64,000 bases of DNA from JAAAOZ01 sp964496595 (GCA_964496595.1 CAZCAI010000006.1:1-64000), one strand, 5' to 3'. Numbered from the stretch's first letter, positions 31,401 through 38,312 are shown. Numbers and translations: made by a program. The notes: generated by a model from the letters alone, not told the origin.

Positions 31401-32333
31401 ATCGGCCTGGGCCTGAACATCGCCCACGAGCAACGCGACGATCTCGTGGCGACGCTGGCATCGCCCGCCGGGACACGGGTGCAGGTGCTGGGCGGCGACG
31501 GCGATCCCACCACGGCCTATGCCAACTACGCCATCTTCCTGGACGATACCGCCTCGGCAGGGTTGTTCGACGCGCGGGGCGACGACGCGCTGTCCCCGAT
31601 CTACGGGCAGGAAGCGCGGCCCTATCAGCCGCTGGCGGCCTTCCGGGGCGAGGATGCGGCGGGCGCGTGGACATTGCATATCTGCGACGAGAACCCCACG
31701 ACCAACGACGGCGCCTATCAACGCGGGCGATTGATGCTGACGCCGCGTCATGGCGCGGCCACAGCGGGCCGGTGGACGTACCGGGCCTCGACGGGCGAGG
31801 TACCGCTGGATTACGAGCGGCGCACGTTCACAGTCAGCGCCGAGGATGTCGTCGGCAACCGCAGCCGCGATCCCGAAACCGGCACGCTGATCTGGGATCA
31901 TACGGCGCAACTCAGCGTCTGGGTAGACAACGTCGCGCCAGTCGTCACCATGACCGGCGCCATCACGCGGCCCGGGGCGCTGATCGACGTTGAACTGGGG
32001 GAGATGGCGACCGTCCTGAGCGGCACGGTCAGCGACGGCGGGCCGACCACCGAAGTCTTCGTTCACCTCCAGACGCCGACGGGCGAGATTCACAAGCGGC
32101 AGGCGGCGCGCGAGGGCGACCGCTGGTGGTTCGATTTGCGGCCGCTGATCAACGGGCAATACACGCTGTGGGTCAACGCCCGCGATCTGGCGGGCAACGT
32201 CGCCAGCGTCGGCCCCTTCCAGATGACGACCGTGCGGTACCTCTATGCTCCGGTGGTGCTCAACAATTTCTCGTCGGGTACACCGCAACCACAATCGTAT
32301 CTCTACCTGCCGCTGGTGATGCGCGAGCCATAG
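25434..32333 (+). CDS. Giant secreted multi-domain surface protein, 3' part
   Basis: About 2300 residues continuing the protein above; numbering below is for the joined 6049-residue form. The beta-helix of Pmp-like GGG(V/M)YS repeats runs to about 4136. A DUF11 domain (about 4138-4269) and three cadherin-like repeats (about 4270-4555; TDEDVPLIVPAPGVLGND and similar) follow. LVIVD propeller blades resume (about 4561-4820; GLHVVDVTTPTHPV). Then come Ig-like modules and a proprotein-convertase P-like domain (about 5703-5854; HEQRDDLVATLASPAGT ... GAWTLHICDENP). The tail ends with two hydrophobic motifs, YLYAPVVLNN and YLYLPLVMREP, resembling a Chloroflexota C-terminal sorting tail. No catalytic centre was recognised. 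An apparent longer N terminus reaching back to 25140 is a frame artefact of the gap. Confidence 0.88.
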   Translation, partial: GVALYGGFAGGESERDARDPAAHPTILSGDIGVSGVITDNAYHVVHVTAGVTEATVLDGFTITGGNASDWKYGGGVYSAGGSPTLRNLVIESNVAEMDGGGMYSSGGRPTLRNVEFIENSGNNGGGLYSSSASDLANVTFKRNVASGSGGGMYNGGNSRLFNVAFLGNICTAYDGGGLYNYSDATLVNVVFSGNEATNTMANGRGGGLYSEATSTWPSVDLSHPTLTNVTFSGNEAAGGGSAIYNNQSNATIQNSIVWGNGGTTIANISSTITVTYSLIEGGWTGAGNLDADPRFRRAPSPGPDTTWGTADDDYGDLSLLTSSPALDAGDNTALPTDTLDLDGDGIVTETLPLDLAGAERRIDVAAPDTGNGSAPLVDMGAYELAPMDLALTKSVTPMGPNLGDPLTYTIAFSNLGVLTPTANCVITDTFPTAQVISTTVISSGVPLTPTATLYVWEMAPLAPGEGGVITITGVVSPGLTEGAIFTNTAVIDAITGTLGDDDVTNNSDAAMVAVSNLPPVAASDTYTTDEDVPLIVPAPGVLGNDSDANDDPLAAVLDTAPSSGELTLRSNGAAAGAFTYTAPLDFNGVVSFTYHASDGAATSDSVVVTITITPVPDDPRASDVALSTLEDTPLAIPIIPDYAYDPDGESLTIAAVGAPAHGAATITDPSSTIVYTPSSHYVGTDAFTYTVRDTGGASATAAITITVTEVNYPPETSDLAVEAPMDTPVTIPVMDYVSDPDDDPLTLTLRSAPQYGAATVVSPTSPHASIIYTPTPGFRRIDDFTYRVQDPGGLSTEGRVEVRMVPPPPTSTIAYVGTDKGLLILDTREPAEPQYVGFYAMPREAGKVSVAGNYAYVGAGADGLHVVDVTTPTHPVSVTVYRANIGHVKDLVIPDSGSPGYPYAYVADASGKLHVLDVSDPAHPQAVSSLDLPGSPQNLALFEGADGRHYAYVPAGYGDLQIVDVSDPANPQRLAPALTDWRHGWASDVVVAGQRAYVVRALIFNGTATNFLTHLDISDPTHPIVAKDDYFSGDSRDMALSGAPALDPDAYVYKASGERGLVVTKLSGNAQTATACDSAGNCTTVDVQQMTGLRATGPSAAQSSSSISALDFFNAPSVLDTAEPLSITVAAESAATTTLQSLTVNLDETPIYTQTWASGAVTSALESFVWTPGSDGLHVFQAYATAWDGATNTRAISVTVDTLPPQIGIGSEVLTSAHYYEPRNLDLTGVFTDAGGVTEVSWQAGRVDGPSLHAPQPALLDGPTWRGLWQLPLGDLPNGATYVITATAQDIVGRRTTITGAVLVDVVGPAPVTPTLEWAGQPLAPGDVVRALSPTLRLTWPAADDNSGVALYRVGWTEIDDQGRLITETWQTILPTQTLQAAYHPGEARQLRVQLVSQDALGNERWQRWGSVVVDAPLTPDYAPLGDHEGRPWMDNGCTLIGGDRRAAYAASAGAAMGAGQQLYLTWSAQPTETAGLRISWTGASWDTDGDLFIYLDVQDARHPVISGTLTTFTPYTSSAAVTLPTDLAADYLVWVRDAESALLMEWAGDKWGYRAALTPEEQYQFDAALNGGQTDLLLPFETISVTQPASATLGLVAFAAQDDGAVWAALPNANPIHDAGAAGTSLQLTHAYHWDALGAGACPNGSNGSATAYRDFEGVSTLAADPNGRATTATTPTVTSGVGLTPVGDGQTIPYTFTYRNRGTVTATGLLLDLAASGALRLTGGHQLTIDDVAPGEETTLRFDGVVDTALGGEQAVVAARVRPAADPSGPPLDQRWLAHPVDDDPPVFFGLQQPGYLVGAREVRLRGYAHDASGVTEMQIEIRPSEGGGATESLTCSDAQPYDGRWACAWNASRFSDGAEVEVRLRAVDGFGQISAWSAWQPLRVDAAPPAVTLDAAATSVISGSLVRESAFTLVGDVTDQGGVDAVQVCADHGACEQAVVAPENTLSAVTVEDAPPDTVPIDASIACGGAEMTRTFWISESFPVGQIGLGLNIAHEQRDDLVATLASPAGTRVQVLGGDGDPTTAYANYAIFLDDTASAGLFDARGDDALSPIYGQEARPYQPLAAFRGEDAAGAWTLHICDENPTTNDGAYQRGRLMLTPRHGAATAGRWTYRASTGEVPLDYERRTFTVSAEDVVGNRSRDPETGTLIWDHTAQLSVWVDNVAPVVTMTGAITRPGALIDVELGEMATVLSGTVSDGGPTTEVFVHLQTPTGEIHKRQAAREGDRWWFDLRPLINGQYTLWVNARDLAGNVASVGPFQMTTVRYLYAPVVLNNFSSGTPQPQSYLYLPLVMREP

Positions 32334-32463
32334 CGCGAGAGAAGAGCTATAGGATAGTGCGCGTCACGTACACGCTGATCTTCATTTTTCTGTTATAATG
32401 ATGGGGAGACTCACCTGAAATAACCTGTTTTTTACCAAGGGGCACAGAGAACACAGAAATTTT

Positions 32464-32702
32464 GGGATGGTTCATTTTCCGGGACAATTAGCTTAACACC
32501 TGGTGTATTTTATGAAGTCCTACACCCGCAGTCCTACGCCCGCAGATAAATCGCGGGCTAAAAGCTCAAGTCGGCTAGAAGCCGACTAAAACACAAGACA
32601 CTTCTCGGTGTTAAGTCGGCCTTCAGCCGACTTGAGCTTTCAGACGGGTAGTTCACTGCCCGGCGAATCCGAGAAAGTGTCAACCTATTTCTCAACCATC
32701 CC
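32464..32702. repeat. MITE-like element with GGGATGGTTCA ends, copy 1
   Basis: Terminal inverted repeats GGGATGGTTCA (32464-32474) and TCAACCATCCC (32692-32702) are flanked by an 8-bp direct repeat GAAATTTT (32456-32463 and 32703-32710), the mark of transposition. The interior has a long palindrome (AAAGCTCAAGTCGGCT ... AGCCGACTTGAGCTTT). No transposase is encoded. A second element with the same ends lies at 34407-34680. The remaining intergenic sequence to 33255 is AT-rich and holds only the next repeat. Confidence 0.8.
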
Positions 32703-32924
32703 GAAATTTTAAATATCAAATTAATAAAGTTTAGTTTTTCCGGCTAAGAATTCAATTTTATTAATTAGAATCTTAATTTTTTCTCATTGTCCTCAGTGTC
32801 TCAGTGCAGATTAAGCGAATGGAACAGATATATGCTCAGATAGATCAATTGACACAGAGCTACGCAGAGAAATCCCCCTCCGCTACCCTTTCTTTATGAC
32901 ATCTTGTGACCAAATAGAAATTTC

Positions 32925-33045
32925 GTGACTGTTTAGTCTTGTGAGGTGCAACGCACTTTTAGGCTTGTCGTCAGGCATATACTGCATGAGGTTTTGCCTT
33001 TCCTTCAGTTCAAGTGCGTTGCACCTTGGTCTACTCATAGAACTA
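32925..33045. repeat. GGTGCAACGCACTT inverted-repeat element, copy 2
   Basis: Arms GAGGTGCAACGCACTT (from 32943) and AAGTGCGTTGCACCTT (to 33027). It is the inverted counterpart of 13646-13760. A minus-strand frame (32883-33146) is open across it but is closed by a stop in the other copy, so it is not called as a gene. A degenerate fragment also occurs near 48205-48235. Confidence 0.7.
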
Positions 33046-33255
33046 AACAGATACGAAATTTCATCTGCTTTATCTGCTGAAAAGTTTCGAGAGGAGAACG
33101 AAGAACGACGATGAGATACAATATTTGTGGTGAAGAAATCGCCCACGTTCGTTATATAACGCGCAAATCCTGTGGCCCTATGATCTCACGGCCAGGATTC
33201 GCTCAAGAACGTCCTGTCCCTGTAGCTACTTTTTCTCATACCTCTTTACTTCTTC

Positions 33256-34380
33256 ATGTCGATTAAGAAAAACCGTTTTTGGCTGATCCTGATCGTTGGC
33301 GCGGCGCTGATGCTGGTGTGGAGCGCGCTGTCCCTTTCGTGGGAAGACATCTTCTCGGCGGCGCCTGTATGGACGCCCACCCCCACCCGCACCGCGACGC
33401 CATTGCCGCCCACCTGTACCCCAACCGCATCGTTGACCCCCACACCCTCGGCCACGCCGACGATGACGCCAACGCCGCTGCCTTCTCCCACCGCGACCGT
33501 CACGCCGTCGCCGACATCCACACCCTCGCCGACCATCACGCCGACACCCACGCTGCCGACCTTAGAAGCTGACGCGCCCGATGAGTTATCAGAATTAGCG
33601 ACCGATCCGCACGCCTACCCTTTCCACCGGCGGCTCTTTGTGGGATTATACGGCACCACCGGGCCGGGCTTAGGCATTCTGGGCACGGCCTCCGCGACCG
33701 ACACGGTCACGATGACGCGCGAGGTAGCCGCCGATTATCAAGCGCTGCTCACCGACACGCTCGTCATCCCCGGATTCCATATGGTGGTCACCATCGCGGA
33801 TGCCTTCCCCAGCGAGGAAGGCCGGTACAGTCACCGCGTCAGCACGGACACCTTGCAGACGTGGATCGATGTCGCGCAGACGCATCAGATGTGGAGCGTG
33901 TTGGACATCCAGCCGGGACACAGCCCCATCACCGACGAGTTGGCCTTCGTCGAACCGTTCGTGCGCCAACCCAACGTACATCTGGCCATCGACCCGGAGT
34001 TTGTGATGTCGGAGACCACGCGCATCCCCGGCCAACACATCGGCATGATGGATGGCGCGATGCTCAACCTCGTCCAGTTATGGCTCAATCGCATTGCGAA
34101 AGAGACCGGCGAGCGAAAGATGCTGGTCATTCACCAATTCGACGATCGGATGTTCACCGACAAAGCGGCGATCCATGATTATCATCTGGTAGAATTGGTA
34201 TGGGATGCGGATGGCTTCGGCGGGCCATCCCCTAAGATCCAAGATTATGACCAATACGCCGCTGAGCCGGGCTTCGAGCATGGCGGGTTCAAAATCTTCT
34301 ACAATTACGACACCCCGGTGATGACGCCCGCGCAGGTGTTGAACTTAACGCCGCGCCCGATCTTTGTGATCTATCAATGA
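33256..34380 (+). CDS. Membrane-anchored or secreted conserved hypothetical protein with Thr/Pro linker
   Basis: A 374-residue protein. An N-terminal transmembrane anchor (about 7-29) is followed by a 65-residue TPTPT-rich spacer (about 39-105) and a roughly 250-residue extracellular domain. The domain starts RRLFVGLYGTTGPGLGILG, and its motifs VLDIQPGHS, LAIDPEFVM, QHIGMMDGAMLN and MLVIHQF suggest a TIM-barrel-like fold with conserved acidic residues, close in style to an uncharacterised family of secreted actinobacterial proteins. A carbohydrate-active role is possible but not shown. The start lacks an obvious ribosome-binding site. It lies alone between two MITE-like elements. Confidence 0.75.
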   Translation: MSIKKNRFWLILIVGAALMLVWSALSLSWEDIFSAAPVWTPTPTRTATPLPPTCTPTASLTPTPSATPTMTPTPLPSPTATVTPSPTSTPSPTITPTPTLPTLEADAPDELSELATDPHAYPFHRRLFVGLYGTTGPGLGILGTASATDTVTMTREVAADYQALLTDTLVIPGFHMVVTIADAFPSEEGRYSHRVSTDTLQTWIDVAQTHQMWSVLDIQPGHSPITDELAFVEPFVRQPNVHLAIDPEFVMSETTRIPGQHIGMMDGAMLNLVQLWLNRIAKETGERKMLVIHQFDDRMFTDKAAIHDYHLVELVWDADGFGGPSPKIQDYDQYAAEPGFEHGGFKIFYNYDTPVMTPAQVLNLTPRPIFVIYQ

Positions 34381-34406
34381 GCGGGGGCGCTTTACCTGCT
34401 TTTTTG

Positions 34407-34680
34407 GGGATGGTTCAAGAGATAGCAGAAATCGGTTTGCACTTTTATTTTGCGCAGAAGATTCCCATCTTTGAAAATAGATGCCTGGCGAATAAATTCG
34501 CGGCTACATCTACGAAACCGGCCTTCGCCGGTTAGAACTCAGTCGCCGCAGGGCGACTTCGCTAAGGCGTAGTACGCCCGGTGGCCGTGGTTTTTCTTTG
34601 ACCCAACGGCCCGATGGCCGTGGGAACCGCCGGGCCTGGGACAACGCGAAAAAAGTGTCAACCTATTTGTGAACCATCCC
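34407..34680. repeat. MITE-like element with GGGATGGTTCA ends, copy 2
   Basis: Terminal inverted repeats GGGATGGTTCA (34407-34417) and TGAACCATCCC (34670-34680) match copy 1. Both copies also share AAAGTGTCAACCTATTT just inside the right end, while their centres differ (here palindromes around CCGGCCTTCGCCGG and GTCGCC-GGCGAC). The flanking 8-mers match at only six of eight positions. The rest of 34681-34865 is AT-rich and probably contains the promoter of the next gene. Confidence 0.75.
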
Positions 34681-34865
34681 GTTTTTCGGATTGTGGAACT
34701 TCGTCCGACTTCCTCCGTATTAATTTATGTGCTAAAATAACATAAATTGGGGCCAGGATTAGATAATGACGCGCTGCGAGGTGAGGTTATTGTCGATAAT
34801 TAGATGAGAAGCTATAAATTCTCTCAAAATCGGTCAACTATGACACTTACTTAGGAGGTAAAACG

Positions 34866-35390
34866 ATGAGCCTACTGGATCAAATCAAAGGTGATATGGC
34901 AGGCCTGGAAGAGACGATGGCTAATGTCATCCCAGGCTATAAGGGATACAAGCAAAAGGAATTGCGACGCGAGGCCGATAAGCTGTTGCGCGACACCTTA
35001 GCCGACCGGATGCGCACCGTCAAGACCCAACTCAATGGGTTGCAGAAAGAGCTGATTAGCAACGGAAAGTTCGATCTGCTGGATGACGTAGAGAGCGCGG
35101 CGACCCAACTGCAAACGTTCATTGATCGCGTCCGAACTGCTTCTTATGGATACAGCGGACTGTTCGATGCGACGAAGGTGCAGGAAGAAGACCTGGATCG
35201 GCTCTACGAGTTCGATGCATACCTGATGGATTATGTGGAACGCATCGAGGCGGCCATTCAGAGCGCCTATGATAACATCGCCAGCGAGGAAGCGGAAGCC
35301 AAAATCCGAGAAATTCGCAATCTGGCGCGCGACGCCAATACCACGTTCGACCGGCGGCGCGAGTACATCAACGACGTCCAAAGTATATGA
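34866..35390 (+). CDS. Coiled-coil hypothetical protein paired with an SPFH protein
   Basis: A 174-residue, charged, helix-rich protein (MSLLDQIKGDMAGLEETM ...) with heptad-like patterns over about 28-75 and 115-165 and no signal peptide or membrane segment. No family is recognised. The ribosome-binding site AGGAGG lies five bases before the ATG. The gene ends 35 bp before the SPFH gene on the same strand, so the two are likely cotranscribed and may form a membrane-associated scaffold together. Confidence 0.75.
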   Translation: MSLLDQIKGDMAGLEETMANVIPGYKGYKQKELRREADKLLRDTLADRMRTVKTQLNGLQKELISNGKFDLLDDVESAATQLQTFIDRVRTASYGYSGLFDATKVQEEDLDRLYEFDAYLMDYVERIEAAIQSAYDNIASEEAEAKIREIRNLARDANTTFDRRREYINDVQSI

Positions 35391-35425
35391 ATTTAGACAG
35401 AGCAAGAGCAAGGAGGTAAACACCT

Positions 35426-36403
35426 ATGGCTCGTGTTTTCGATATTATCGAATATGTGGATGAGGATCGTCAAGAAATCGTTCATCGTTTCCCAGAGCGC
35501 GGCTCCGGCGACTTCCGCATCGGCAGTCAACTGATTGTCCGCGAAGGGCAAGCGGCGATTTTCTATCGAGATGGCAAGGCGTTGGATATCTTCGGCGCCG
35601 GGCGGCACACCCTGACGACGGCGAACATTCCGTTGTTGACCAACCTTGTCGGCAAGGCCTTCTCCGGCCGAACGCCGTTCAAGGCCGAGGTTTATTTTGT
35701 CACGACGCGCGAGTTGACGGATATGAAGTGGGGCACCCCACAGCCGATCACGATCCCCGATCCCGTGCTGGGGATGGCGCGCGTCACCGGTTATGGCTCC
35801 TACGCCATTCAAGTCACCGATCCGCAACTCTTCGTCTCGAAGATCGTGGGCACGCAGAACCTCTACCGCACCCGCGATATCGAGGGCTTCTTCCGCAGCA
35901 TCATCCTCACCAAGATCACCGATCTGATCGGCGAGATGGGCAAATCGATTATCCAGATGGCAGCCTTCGTCGAGGAGCTGGCGGCCGGCGTGCGCGCCAA
36001 AGCGAGCGAGGAGTTCGCGGCGCGCGGCATCACGCTCAACTCCTTCTACGTCGAGTCGCTCTCGCCCACCGAGGAGACGGCCAAAGCCATCGACGCGCGG
36101 TCCGCCATGGGCGCCATCGGCGATATGGGCAACTACGAGCAATACCAGCGCGCGCAGGCGCTCCGCGACGCGGCCAAGAATACCAGTGGCACAGCGGGTA
36201 ATATGGCACAAATGGGGGCCGGCCTGGGATTGGGCGCAGCTTTCTTCCAGGGACAACAGGGGCAGCAACAACAAGGGTCTCAAGGTGGAAAAGTGGAGGA
36301 CCCCGTCCAGAAGCTCCAACAGCTTAAGGCGATGTTGGACGCCGAGTTGATCAGCCAAGAGGAGTACGACGCAAAAAAGTCGGATATTTTGAAGAGTATG
36401 TGA
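35426..36403 (+). CDS. SPFH/Band-7 domain protein with SHOCT tail (YdjI-like)
   Basis: A 325-residue protein of the SPFH superfamily, virion-core/YdjI-like branch. N-terminal SPFH domain (about 10-215) with GSQLIVREGQAAIFYRDGKA and TPFKAEVYFVTTRELTDMKWGTPQPI. A Gly/Gln-rich linker (about 255-290) follows, then a C-terminal SHOCT motif (LQQLKAMLDAELISQEEYDAKKSDIL). It lacks a transmembrane helix. In Bacillus, YdjI belongs to a stress-membrane complex. Here the partner is the coiled-coil protein upstream. The ribosome-binding site is AGGAGGT. Confidence 0.88.
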   Translation: MARVFDIIEYVDEDRQEIVHRFPERGSGDFRIGSQLIVREGQAAIFYRDGKALDIFGAGRHTLTTANIPLLTNLVGKAFSGRTPFKAEVYFVTTRELTDMKWGTPQPITIPDPVLGMARVTGYGSYAIQVTDPQLFVSKIVGTQNLYRTRDIEGFFRSIILTKITDLIGEMGKSIIQMAAFVEELAAGVRAKASEEFAARGITLNSFYVESLSPTEETAKAIDARSAMGAIGDMGNYEQYQRAQALRDAAKNTSGTAGNMAQMGAGLGLGAAFFQGQQGQQQQGSQGGKVEDPVQKLQQLKAMLDAELISQEEYDAKKSDILKSM

Positions 36404-36410
36404 GGTGAAA

Positions 36411-36705
36411 CCTCGCGAAGGTTGCGGTGAGGTAATGATTTAGTTCTACCTTCCGGGAAGCTGCAAATAGCCTGACATTGCGGGGAAACTGGCTTAACCA
36501 GGTAATTTGTTACTGTCACAAAGTCTTCGCCACTTGGCCCCCTGGCTCCGAGGGAATTGTCAAATCCCCGCCTAACCGCCGGATTTAGCAATCCGGCGAG
36601 AGCCTGGCACGACATGGCGAATACTTTGAGACACAAGCGTAATTTCAACTTGAGAAAACCCGTTCGTAGCTTCCCGGAAGGTTCAGGCAACTTTCGCAAG
36701 AGTGT
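36411..36705. repeat. Composite repeat: CGCGAAGGTTGC half-arms enclosing the 129-bp module
   Basis: Divergent arms CCTCGCGAAGGTTGC (from 36411) and GGCAACTTTCGCAAG (to about 36703), with inner arms CCTTCCGGGAAGCT and AGCTTCCCGGAAGG. They enclose the 129-bp module at 36510-36638. The module thus appears nested inside an inverted-repeat unit, unlike copy A where it lies beside one. The unit separates two convergent genes. Confidence 0.7.
36510..36638 (+). repeat. 129-bp structured module, copy 2
   Basis: Near-identical to 5671-5799 and 56210-56338, same length and same strand. See copy 1 for the fold. The few substitutions mostly preserve the stems or fall in loops. Confidence 0.8.
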
Positions 36706-36722
36706 GTCATTGATTGGAATAG

Positions 36723-36751
36723 CAAAACGCCCCGCCAACCGGCGGGGCGTT
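36723..36751 (-). terminator. Rho-independent terminator of the two-TM membrane-protein gene
   Basis: Eleven-bp GC-rich arms (AACGCCCCGCC with GGCGGGGCGTT, 4-nt loop), followed on the minus strand by TTTTGC, 31 bp after the stop codon of the minus-strand gene. Confidence 0.75.
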
Positions 36752-36781
36752 CGTATTGAAGTGAAGCGCTTGGAAGCGGGC

Positions 36782-37498
36782 CTACGTTGCCGCTTCCCCC
36801 TCATCTTTTTCCTCGATGGGCAATACGGCGAGCAGCTTCTCGCGCATCTCATCGGGCAAACGGTCGCGACGTCCATCCTTGCGCAGCCAACGCTTGAACT
36901 CGGCGGAGCGCAGCGCGGGCACGGGCGATGCCTCCGCCTCCAAGTAGACATCGGGGTGGATGAAGAGCAACACAGGTCGCACAGGCGCCTCTACATCCTC
37001 CGGGAGACGCTTGTTGAGATACCTCTGAAGACGCTCCGCCTCGGAAAGGGCGAAGCGATGGGCGCGGCTCAAGGTCTCTTGACCCGCCAACTTGCGCAGA
37101 AAGCCCAATTTCTCCTGATGTTGCCACGAATTGTTCTCGTATTTGACCTTGCCGCCGTGCGCTTTGACCGTGATCGTCGTCAGCCCCCCCGGCTCGATCA
37201 GCACGAAGGGCGTCGGCAGCTCGTACATCAGCAATGTATAGTCGTCCGTCATCCCCTTAAGCGCTTCCGGGACTCTTTTGTGATAGGCCATCGGGCCAAC
37301 GTAGCGATTGCCCAGATAACTGCCGATGACCGAGATCAAAAATCCAATCCAGACCAGGATCATCGAAATCCAAATACGAGATGGCTCGACAAAAATAATA
37401 GCAGTGGAGATGGCCAACACGATCAGTCCGGTAAGCGGCGCCCATTCCCCCAATTTTGTGCGAGTTTCGATGTGCGATTCGTTGACGATAACGCGCAT
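36782..37498 (-). CDS. Two-TM membrane protein with possible NERD-like cytosolic domain
   Basis: A 238-residue protein with two hydrophobic helices (about 20-62) and a C-terminal domain (about 85-225). Features such as LPTPFVLIEPGGLTTITVKAHGGKV and VRPVLLFIHPDVYLE recall the strand pattern of nuclease-related (NERD) domains, but the catalytic residues are not clear and the assignment is tentative. The start has GGAG eight bases upstream. It lies 64 bp downstream of plsX on the same strand and may be cotranscribed with it. Confidence 0.7.
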   Translation of the reverse strand: MRVIVNESHIETRTKLGEWAPLTGLIVLAISTAIIFVEPSRIWISMILVWIGFLISVIGSYLGNRYVGPMAYHKRVPEALKGMTDDYTLLMYELPTPFVLIEPGGLTTITVKAHGGKVKYENNSWQHQEKLGFLRKLAGQETLSRAHRFALSEAERLQRYLNKRLPEDVEAPVRPVLLFIHPDVYLEAEASPVPALRSAEFKRWLRKDGRRDRLPDEMREKLLAVLPIEEKDEGEAAT

Positions 37499-37509
37499 AA
37501 AGATCTCCT

Positions 37510-37529
37510 TTCCTTTCCTTTCCTTTCCC
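37510..37529. repeat. Pentanucleotide repeat (TTTCC)4 beside a start codon
   Basis: On the minus strand this reads as four GGAAA units running into the GGAG ribosome-binding site of the membrane-protein gene, offering overlapping SD-like sequences. Copy-number change could tune translation. Confidence 0.6.
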
Positions 37530-37562
37530 TGCTTTGCTGTTATTCCGTTTGGCTGGCGTTCG

Positions 37563-38312
37563 TTATTCGCCGGACTCTTTTTGTGCTTCTTTCTGCTTTT
37601 CCAGGCCCGCTTTGATCGTCTCGATGACGTCGCCGGCCACCGCCTCGCGCGCCTGGCGGATCGCGTTCTTGACGGCNNNNNNNNNNNNNNNNNNNNNNNN
37701 NNNNNNNNNNNNNNNNNNNNNNNNNNNNNNNNNNNNNNNNNNNNNNNNNNNNNNNNNNNNNNNNNNNNNNNNNNNNTTGGCCAGCAGGCCCACGCGCGGC
37801 CGCTCGATGCCCATCACCTGCTCGGCGTAGATCGCGCCGATGTGGGCAAATTGCACGAGATAGTCGGGCTTGGGATCGGCGGTGGCGCCCATATCCAACA
37901 GCAGCACCGGCCGGAAGGCCAGGGGGTAGAGCGTCGCTAAGGCCGGGCGTCGAATGCCTCGGATGCGGCGCAGATCGAAGATGGCCGAGGAGAGCAGGGC
38001 GATGGTGTTGCCCGTGGAGACGAAGGCATCCGCCTCGCCGTCCTTGACCATTCGCATCCCGACCCGAATGGAAGAGTTTTCCTTGCGGCGGACATCCTCC
38101 GCGTGATCCTCCATCGTGAGGATCTCCGGGGCGTGCACAACGTGCAGGTTGTCCAATCCCTCCGTATCGTGCTGCGCCAGTTCCTGGCGGATGCGATCCT
38201 CCGGCCCAACCAGGTAGATCTCGTCCCCCCAGGCGCGCGCGGCCATCACGGCCCCGCCAACATCCGGCCCAGGGCAATTATCTGTACCAAAAGCGTCTAC
38301 GGCGATGCGCAT
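37563..38312 (-). CDS. plsX: Phosphate acyltransferase PlsX (interrupted by gap)
   Basis: PlsX makes acyl-phosphate from acyl-ACP, the first step of phospholipid synthesis with PlsY. The N-terminal 178 residues are clear (MRIAVDAFGTDNCPGPDV, VSTGNTIALLSSAIFDLRRI, RPVLLLDMGATADPKPDYL, IERPRVGLLA). After the gap only the C-terminal AVKNAIRQAREAV segment and tail remain. PlsX is usually about 330-350 residues and roughly 110-120 residues are missing, so the 100-N gap is shorter than the true gap even though both sides happen to be in frame. A GGAGGT ribosome-binding site precedes the start. No fab genes are nearby. Confidence 0.85.
   Translation of the reverse strand: MRIAVDAFGTDNCPGPDVGGAVMAARAWGDEIYLVGPEDRIRQELAQHDTEGLDNLHVVHAPEILTMEDHAEDVRRKENSSIRVGMRMVKDGEADAFVSTGNTIALLSSAIFDLRRIRGIRRPALATLYPLAFRPVLLLDMGATADPKPDYLVQFAHIGAIYAEQVMGIERPRVGLLAXXXXXXXXXXXXXXXXXXXXXXXXXXXXXXXXXXAVKNAIRQAREAVAGDVIETIKAGLEKQKEAQKESGE
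37677..37776. other. 100-N scaffold gap inside plsX
   Basis: A placeholder gap with non-identical flanks. The missing conserved centre of PlsX indicates about 330-360 nt of absent sequence. Confidence 0.9.

Noticed and set aside
32883..33146. An 87-codon minus-strand frame over the GTGCAACGCACTT element
   Set aside because: The corresponding frame in the other copy has an in-frame stop soon after its start, so the element is most likely non-coding.
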